A program made the translations under genes and the position numbers. From Blastopirellula marina DSM 3645 (GTDB lineage: Bacteria > Planctomycetota > Planctomycetia > Pirellulales > Pirellulaceae), in assembly GCF_000153105.1 (NCBI RefSeq), contig NZ_CH672377.1:831967-895966 (forward strand): a DNA stretch of 64,000 nucleotides. The letters run 5' to 3'. Shown here piece by piece: positions 59,542 through 64,000 of the stretch (position 1 is its first letter; each line of letters starts with the position of its first letter). Below the pieces are notes generated by a model, which saw only the letters and a list, made by a program, of their open reading frames with translations, was not told where the DNA came from and did no database searches.

Positions 59542-59582
59542 GAGCCAGCGACCGAGACCAACCTCCCGGTCGCTGGCTCTTT
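59542..59582 (+). terminator. Terminator of the thioredoxin/NHL gene
   Basis: Arms GAGCCAGCGACCG (59542-59554) and CGGTCGCTGGCTC (59567-59579) pair perfectly and are followed by TTT, 42 nt after the stop codon. Confidence 0.8.
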
Positions 59583-59619
59583 GCGTGTCGCCTGCGCCCA
59601 AATTCATTTAGGGGACCAA

Positions 59620-59649
59620 TTTACAAACCGGGCGCAGCTTTGCTAAGAT
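59620..59649 (+). promoter_or_regulatory. Candidate sigma-70-type promoter of the ffh operon
   Basis: TTTACA (59620-59625) and TAAGAT (59644-59649) are separated by 18 nt and lie about 85 nt upstream of ffh, downstream of the preceding terminator. Confidence 0.5.
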
Positions 59650-59732
59650 ACGCGTTTCGTCTCAATCCGCCCTTGTATTCTGGGGAGCGGAAGAGCCGCC
59701 CGTAAGTCTGTAATCGTCCCTGGCCGTATTTG

Positions 59733-61178
59733 ATGTTCGCTTCGCTTCAAGACAATCTCCGAACTGCGCTCAAATCATTGCGCGGCAAGGGAAAGCTGAC
59801 TGACGCCAATATGCGCGACGGTCTGCGGATGGTCGAAGAGGCGATGATCGAAGCGGATGTCGCCTATCCGGTCGTCCAAGACTTCATGGCGCGCGTCTCG
59901 GAAGAGGCGATGGGACAAAAGGTCCTCAAATCGCTCAATCCCGATCAACAACTCGTCGGCGTCGTCCACGAGCAGTTGATTCAGTTGCTGGGTCCGGTAG
60001 ATCCCTCGCTGCATCTTGAGAAAGACGTCACCGTCCTCATGATGTGCGGCTTGCAGGGCGCCGGCAAAACGACTACCTGCGGCAAGTTGGCTCGCTTGAT
60101 TGGGACCGAAGGCAAGAAAGCCTTACTGGTCGCAGCCGACTTGCAGCGTCCGGCGGCCGTGCAGCAATTGCATGTTGTCGGCGAAAGCGTCGGCGCCAAA
60201 GTTTACAGCGAAGAGAACGCGTCTGATCCGATTGCGGTCTGCCAAAACGCGGTCAAGTTTGCTCGCGAAAACGGCATCAACGTCGTCATCCTCGATACCG
60301 CCGGCCGATTGGCGATCGATGAAGAGTTGATGGAGCAGCTGAAGACGATCGATCGCAAGATTGGTCCTGATCAGTGTTTCCTGGTTGTCGACGGCATGAC
60401 TGGCCAAGACGCGGTCAACAGCGCCAAAGCGTTTAACGACGCGTTGGAGTTGGACGGCGTGATCATGACCAAGCTGGATGGCGACGCTCGCGGCGGCGCC
60501 CTCTTGTCGGTCAAGCATGTCACCGGCGTGCCGATCAAATTTATCGGCATCAGCGAACACATGGACGGTCTAGAGCCGTTCTACGCCGACCGCATGGCGG
60601 GGCGAATCCTCGGGATGGGCGACGTCCTCTCGATGGTCGAAATGGCGCAGCGCGAGTTCGACCAAGACGAGGCGATGAAGGCGCAGAAGGCGCTCGAAGC
60701 GGGCAGCTTCACGCTCGACGACTTCAAACGCCAGCTCGAACAAATTATGCGGCCCGGGCTGATGAAAAAGATGCTCGGCATGATGCCGGGCTTCGGCGAC
60801 ATGGCCAACATGCTGCAGAACACCGATCACGAGAAAGACATGCGTCGTTTGCGAGGGATCATCGATTCGATGACTCGCGAGGAACGTCGCACTCCCAAAG
60901 TCATTACTCCGACTCGTCGGCAACGTATCGCCGCCGGTTCGGGGACCTCGCCGCAAGAGGTGAACGAACTCCTGAAGCAATTCGACGCGATGTCGTCGAT
61001 GATGAAGGGTGCGTCGCCGTCCGAGTTGATCGGCAAGATGCAGCGTGGCGACCTGGTCGATCCGACCGGCAAGATGAAGAAGAACAAAGTTGGTACGGGC
61101 AAACGCCTTAGCACCAAAGAGCGGCTCGCGCAGAAAAAAGTGCGCGACAAGGCGCTCCGTAAACGTAAAAAACGCTAG
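59733..61178 (+). CDS. ffh: Signal recognition particle protein (SRP54)
   Basis: This 481-aa GTPase binds 4.5S RNA and signal sequences and delivers ribosomes to FtsY. I start at ATG 59733; the TTG just before is not needed. The N domain is helical (1-90). The G domain has P-loop MMCGLQGAGKTTTCGKLARL, VVILDTAGRLAIDEELM (G3), TKLDGDARGGALLS (G4) and GEHMD-like ISEHMDGLEPF. The Met-rich M domain runs from about 325 (MRPGLMKKMLGMMPGFGDMA, MTREERRTPKVI). The C-terminus is Lys-rich. It heads the operon with rpsP, trmD and rplS. Confidence 0.97.
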   Translation: MFASLQDNLRTALKSLRGKGKLTDANMRDGLRMVEEAMIEADVAYPVVQDFMARVSEEAMGQKVLKSLNPDQQLVGVVHEQLIQLLGPVDPSLHLEKDVTVLMMCGLQGAGKTTTCGKLARLIGTEGKKALLVAADLQRPAAVQQLHVVGESVGAKVYSEENASDPIAVCQNAVKFARENGINVVILDTAGRLAIDEELMEQLKTIDRKIGPDQCFLVVDGMTGQDAVNSAKAFNDALELDGVIMTKLDGDARGGALLSVKHVTGVPIKFIGISEHMDGLEPFYADRMAGRILGMGDVLSMVEMAQREFDQDEAMKAQKALEAGSFTLDDFKRQLEQIMRPGLMKKMLGMMPGFGDMANMLQNTDHEKDMRRLRGIIDSMTREERRTPKVITPTRRQRIAAGSGTSPQEVNELLKQFDAMSSMMKGASPSELIGKMQRGDLVDPTGKMKKNKVGTGKRLSTKERLAQKKVRDKALRKRKKR

Positions 61179-61249
61179 ACGTCGTTTTCGAAACAATTCA
61201 TTTTCGAATACATTTGAATCAATTCGCAATTGCACAGGAGTAATCGTTC

Positions 61250-61708
61250 GTGGCAGTACGAATTCGCATGAAGCGGATGGGTCGAACCCACCGCCCGTTT
61301 TACCGGATCTGCGCCATGGATTCTCGTTCGCCGCGTGATGGCAAAGCGATCGAGTATCTAGGCACCTATGATCCGTTCGTGCCGGAAAAGGACGCTCGCG
61401 TCTCTTTGAAGCGCGAACGCGTTGATTATTGGCTGGGCGTTGGCGCCCAAGCCTCGCCGAAGGTCGCTGTCTTGCTTCGCAAGTACGGTACCGGCGGCAC
61501 CCACTTGGACGCGCAAAGCTCGGCGCTCGAAAAGATGCAGGTCACGACCAAGTTCGTGCCGCAAAAGGTCGAAATCGCCGAGAAGGCTCCGGAAGCCCCG
61601 CCTGCGGAAGAAGCGCCAGCTGAAGGCGAAACGGCGGAAGCCGCCGCTGAAGCTCCGGCTGCCGAAGCGCCCGCCGAAGAAGCGGCCAAGGTAGAAGGCG
61701 GCGAGTAA
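61250..61708 (+). CDS. rpsP: 30S ribosomal protein S16 with acidic C-terminal extension
   Basis: This 152-aa protein starts at GTG 61250, with AGGAG about 9 nt upstream. Residues 1-85 are the S16 domain (VRIRMKRMGRTHRPFYRICA, AIEYLGTYDPF, RVDYWLGVGAQASPKVAVLL). From about residue 107 it carries a tail of about 45 residues made almost wholly of Ala, Glu and Pro (EAPPAEEAPAEGETAEAAAE). S16 is usually about 80-90 aa, so the tail nearly doubles the protein. trmD starts 6 nt downstream. Confidence 0.96.
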   Translation: MAVRIRMKRMGRTHRPFYRICAMDSRSPRDGKAIEYLGTYDPFVPEKDARVSLKRERVDYWLGVGAQASPKVAVLLRKYGTGGTHLDAQSSALEKMQVTTKFVPQKVEIAEKAPEAPPAEEAPAEGETAEAAAEAPAAEAPAEEAAKVEGGE

Positions 61709-61714
61709 TTCGCC

Positions 61715-62422
61715 ATGCGTTTTGATGTCCTGACTTTGTTTCCTGAGATTTTCTCCAGTTATCTGGGGCAAAGCCTTCTCGCGAAGGCGATCGAAGGGGA
61801 GCTGGTCAAGGTCTACCCGCATGACATGCGTAAGTGGGCCAACGATAAGCACAACCGCGTCGATGACCGACCTTTTGGCGGCGGCGCGGGAATGGTGATT
61901 CGAGCCGAACCGGTCGTCGAGTGCGTCGAAGCGGTTCGACAAGAAGGAAGCCAACCAGGCCGTTTGATCATGCTGACCCCGCAAGGTCGCCGGCTTGATC
62001 AGCCGCTGGTCGAAGAGTTGAGCCTAGAGCCGCGTCTGCTGCTGTTGTGCGGACGCTATGAAGGGTTTGACCAACGCGTCAGCGATCTCCTCCAGCCCGA
62101 GGAGATCTCGATCGGCGACTATGTCCTCAACGGGGGCGAAGTCGCAGCGATGGCGATCATCGACGCCGTGATCCGGCTCATCCCAGGCGTACTGGGAGAC
62201 GAGACGAGCAGCGTCGACGATAGTTTTAGCTCGGGCAATCGGCTGCTGGAGTTTCCGCACTACACGCGACCACGCGTTTATCGCGGACTCGCGGCGCCGG
62301 ATGTCCTCCTAAGCGGCGACCACGCCCAAATCGCCGCTTGGCGAAAACAACAGAGCATCGAACGAACAACGCGGCGGCGAGCCGATTTACTCGATCGCAA
62401 CGCCGAGTCAAAAGACGAATAA
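61715..62422 (+). CDS. trmD: tRNA (guanine-N1-)-methyltransferase
   Basis: This 235-aa protein methylates N1 of G37 in tRNAs reading CUN, CCN and CGG, preventing +1 frameshifts. It is full-length for TrmD with the trefoil-knot SAM site: DVLTLFPEIF at the start, DDRPFGGGAGMVIRAEPVVE, LLLLCGRYEGFDQRV, and IGDYVLNGGEVAAMAIIDAV. It lies directly after rpsP; rimM, often found between them, is absent here. rplS follows after 22 nt. Confidence 0.97.
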   Translation: MRFDVLTLFPEIFSSYLGQSLLAKAIEGELVKVYPHDMRKWANDKHNRVDDRPFGGGAGMVIRAEPVVECVEAVRQEGSQPGRLIMLTPQGRRLDQPLVEELSLEPRLLLLCGRYEGFDQRVSDLLQPEEISIGDYVLNGGEVAAMAIIDAVIRLIPGVLGDETSSVDDSFSSGNRLLEFPHYTRPRVYRGLAAPDVLLSGDHAQIAAWRKQQSIERTTRRRADLLDRNAESKDE

Positions 62423-62444
62423 TCGCTGGAAAAGGAAAGTTATC

Positions 62445-62795
62445 ATGAGCCAAGATTTGATGAACAAGGTCGAAGCGGCCTATAAGAAGCCGGAAGTCGA
62501 CCAATTCGAGATCGGCGACACCGTCGAAGTTCACACCAAGATTCTCGAAGGCAACAAAGAACGTATCCAGGTCTACTCTGGTACGGTCATCGCGCGTAGC
62601 GGCAGCGGCACCCGTGAGATGTTCACCGTCCGTCGCATCGTCGGCGGCGAAGGTGTCGAAAAGAAGTTCCCGCTGCACAGCCCGAAGGTCGACAAGGTCG
62701 TCTCGACCCGTAAGTCGGTCGTTCGCCGTGCGAAGCTGTACTACCTGCGCGATCGCGTCGGCAAGGCGACCCGCCTGACCGAACGCCGCGTGTAG
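62445..62795 (+). CDS. rplS: 50S ribosomal protein L19
   Basis: This 116-aa protein is full-length for L19, which sits at the 30S-50S interface. Family blocks are IGDTVEVHTKILEGNKERIQ, YSGTVIARSGSGTREMFTVR, GEGVEKKFPLHSPKVDKVVS and RRAKLYYLRDRVGKATRL. GGAAAG stands upstream of the ATG. It is the last gene of the ffh operon, followed by a strong terminator. Confidence 0.97.
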   Translation: MSQDLMNKVEAAYKKPEVDQFEIGDTVEVHTKILEGNKERIQVYSGTVIARSGSGTREMFTVRRIVGGEGVEKKFPLHSPKVDKVVSTRKSVVRRAKLYYLRDRVGKATRLTERRV

Positions 62796-62822
62796 TAGCG
62801 GACCAGTCCAGCGATTCGCTTC

Positions 62823-62855
62823 AAAACCGCTCGGTCCCATGTCCGAGCGGTTTTT
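62823..62855 (+). terminator. Terminator of the ffh-rpsP-trmD-rplS operon
   Basis: Arms AAAACCGCTCGG and CCGAGCGGTTTT pair perfectly around an 8-nt loop and are followed by a T run, 28 nt past the rplS stop. Confidence 0.9.
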
Positions 62856-62959
62856 GCATGCGCGATTCCCATCTCTACTTTTCGCGTGATTTCGCCGACC
62901 GGACATATTAAAATCGACGGTCCAACCGAAACCGTCTGGTCTGCCGCGCGAGTCGTCCC

Positions 62960-63373
62960 ATGCTGTTCCGCTGGATCGCCAATTGGCGCAAGGCCCCCTC
63001 GCTGGGCGCACGTGGAGAAGCGGCCGCAGCTCGATTTCTTCGCCAACTCGGCTACGTGATCATCGCTCGCAGCGATCGCTCGAAGTTGGGGGAGATCGAT
63101 ATCATCGCCGTCGATGGACGGACCGTCGTTTTTGTGGAAGTGAAGACCCGTTCGTCGAGCGACGCCGCCCATCCCAGCGAAGCGGTCGACACTCACAAAC
63201 AAGCGAAGCTGACGCGACTAGCGATCAGCTATTTGCGCCGGCACAACCTGTTGGAATGCAAAGCCCGCTTCGACGTGATCGCCATCACCTGGCCCGCAGC
63301 CGCACAGACGCCGACGATCGAGCATTTTCTCAACGCATTCGAGCCGGCCGGCCAATATCAGATGTTCTCGTGA
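62960..63373 (+). CDS. YraN/UPF0102 family nuclease-like protein
   Basis: This 137-aa protein has the restriction-endonuclease-like fold of the YraN family. Family blocks are LGARGEAAAARFLRQLGYVI, the metal-binding GEIDIIAVDGRTVVFVEVKTR (with the D/E-x-K signature), and AVDTHKQAKLTRLAISYL. Active-site residues are all present, so a nuclease role is possible, but the family's biological function is unknown. It follows the terminator of the ribosomal operon and so should have its own promoter. Confidence 0.93.
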   Translation: MLFRWIANWRKAPSLGARGEAAAARFLRQLGYVIIARSDRSKLGEIDIIAVDGRTVVFVEVKTRSSSDAAHPSEAVDTHKQAKLTRLAISYLRRHNLLECKARFDVIAITWPAAAQTPTIEHFLNAFEPAGQYQMFS

Positions 63374-63637
63374 CCCATTAAATTCGTGACGCCGCAGAGG
63401 TCTCCGCCTAGCGTCAGGACGAATGGTCAAATCGTAGAAGTTTTCTCAGCCGTCCATGCACCCCGCTCAAAGGTGGATTTACACTTCATCCGCGGTTATC
63501 TTTTTAGTTGACCATCGTCAGCGGATTTGACGCGAAATATTGATGCGAGCGAACATGCCGCATTTTCGTCGTCGAATCTAATCTTGGCCGCGCAGGTAAT
63601 CATCTTTTCGAAAAGCCGAACAAGAGCGAGGGAACCA

Positions 63638-64000
63638 ATGCCGCATCTCTTTCACCGACTTTACGCGCTCGTTTGCCTGTTGTGTACGTTGGCAGTCGCC
63701 AACTTCGCCTTCGCTTGGAAGATCGAAAAATTCGATCTGCCTCAATCGCGTTGGCCCGGCTTTCAAGATGTGGTGATTGATGAATCTGGCGTTCCCTGGG
63801 TGTTGGCCAATAACCTTGTGCATTACTTCGATAACGACAAGTTCGTCGCACTAGAGCGATCCCAGCTCAGCTCGGGTCAATATCTGACCGGGCTTTATGG
63901 AGGGCCGAAACGAGGCGCCTATCTCACGCAACCTGGCGAAAAAGATCACCTCGGAAAAATCTATCGTTTGAATGCCGGCAAGTACGAGCAAATCACAACA
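63638..64000 (+). CDS. Secreted protein, 5' part only (possible beta-propeller)
   Basis: The frame starts at ATG 63638, with GAGGG 5 nt upstream, and runs open for 121 codons to the window edge. A signal peptide (LYALVCLLCTLAVANFAFAW) is followed by FQDVVIDESGVPWVLANNLV and HYFDNDKFVALE. The strand pattern and the DESGVPWVLA motif resemble blades of the two-component-regulator propeller type. Too little is visible to assign a role. Confidence 0.7.
   Translation, partial: MPHLFHRLYALVCLLCTLAVANFAFAWKIEKFDLPQSRWPGFQDVVIDESGVPWVLANNLVHYFDNDKFVALERSQLSSGQYLTGLYGGPKRGAYLTQPGEKDHLGKIYRLNAGKYEQITT

Noticed and set aside
62226-63011. 261-codon minus-strand frame
   Set aside because: It is antisense to trmD, rplS and the start of the YraN gene.

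Overview
The window looks like the chromosome of a planctomycete, probably from the Pirellulales (Blastopirellula/Rhodopirellula type). The case rests on gene families I recognise, not on a search: a DUF1559 prepilin-like protein paired with a small regulatory-domain lipoprotein, a Tat-exported Gfo/Idh/MocA oxidoreductase, a tetrahydromethanopterin-linked formyltransferase (Ftr) in a bacterium, a DUF1573 protein, a thioredoxin/NHL lipoprotein and a giant secreted VWA protein. The DNA is moderately GC-rich and many real genes carry long open antisense frames.

Layout. 1-3.6 kb is accessory: a partial DnaB-N/RepA-like ATPase gene, then an IS110-family transposase between three copies of a composite palindromic repeat, the last of which abuts the 3' end of ftr. 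4.6-9.7 kb holds two secreted proteins built from secretin-N-like modules, protoporphyrinogen oxidase and an unknown protein. 10-29.4 kb is a surface-polysaccharide island: GDP-mannose 4,6-dehydratase, a perosamine-synthase-like aminotransferase, a WbkC-like sugar N-formyltransferase, an ABC exporter, six glycosyltransferases (one with two catalytic domains) and two methyltransferases. It is littered with remnants of IS3 and ISAs1 elements and of an acyltransferase, and a near-perfect 27-bp inverted repeat flanks its middle part.

29.6-44.2 kb carries a CtpA-type protease, tsaD, the 1291-residue VWA protein, a secreted acidic unknown, an SLC13-type transporter with two RCK_C domains, another FkbM methyltransferase, the DUF1559 protein and its lipoprotein partner, and the Gfo/Idh protein. 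45-51.7 kb encodes a complete pyruvate dehydrogenase complex (lpd, aceE, aceF, all minus strand) downstream of rpsD. 51.9-59.5 kb holds an App1-type lipid phosphatase, a di-haem cytochrome c peroxidase, an amidase, a DUF1573 protein and a thioredoxin/NHL lipoprotein. 59.7-62.8 kb is the ffh-rpsP-trmD-rplS translation/secretion operon, with no rimM between rpsP and trmD, followed by a YraN protein and the start of a secreted protein cut by the window edge.

How the genes fit together. Gmd, the aminotransferase and the formyltransferase form a plausible route from GDP-mannose to GDP-N-formylperosamine. The glycosyltransferases could polymerise it and the ABC protein could export a lipid-linked product. 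The three pdh genes together turn pyruvate into acetyl-CoA. I saw no rRNA, tRNA, CRISPR array or prophage.
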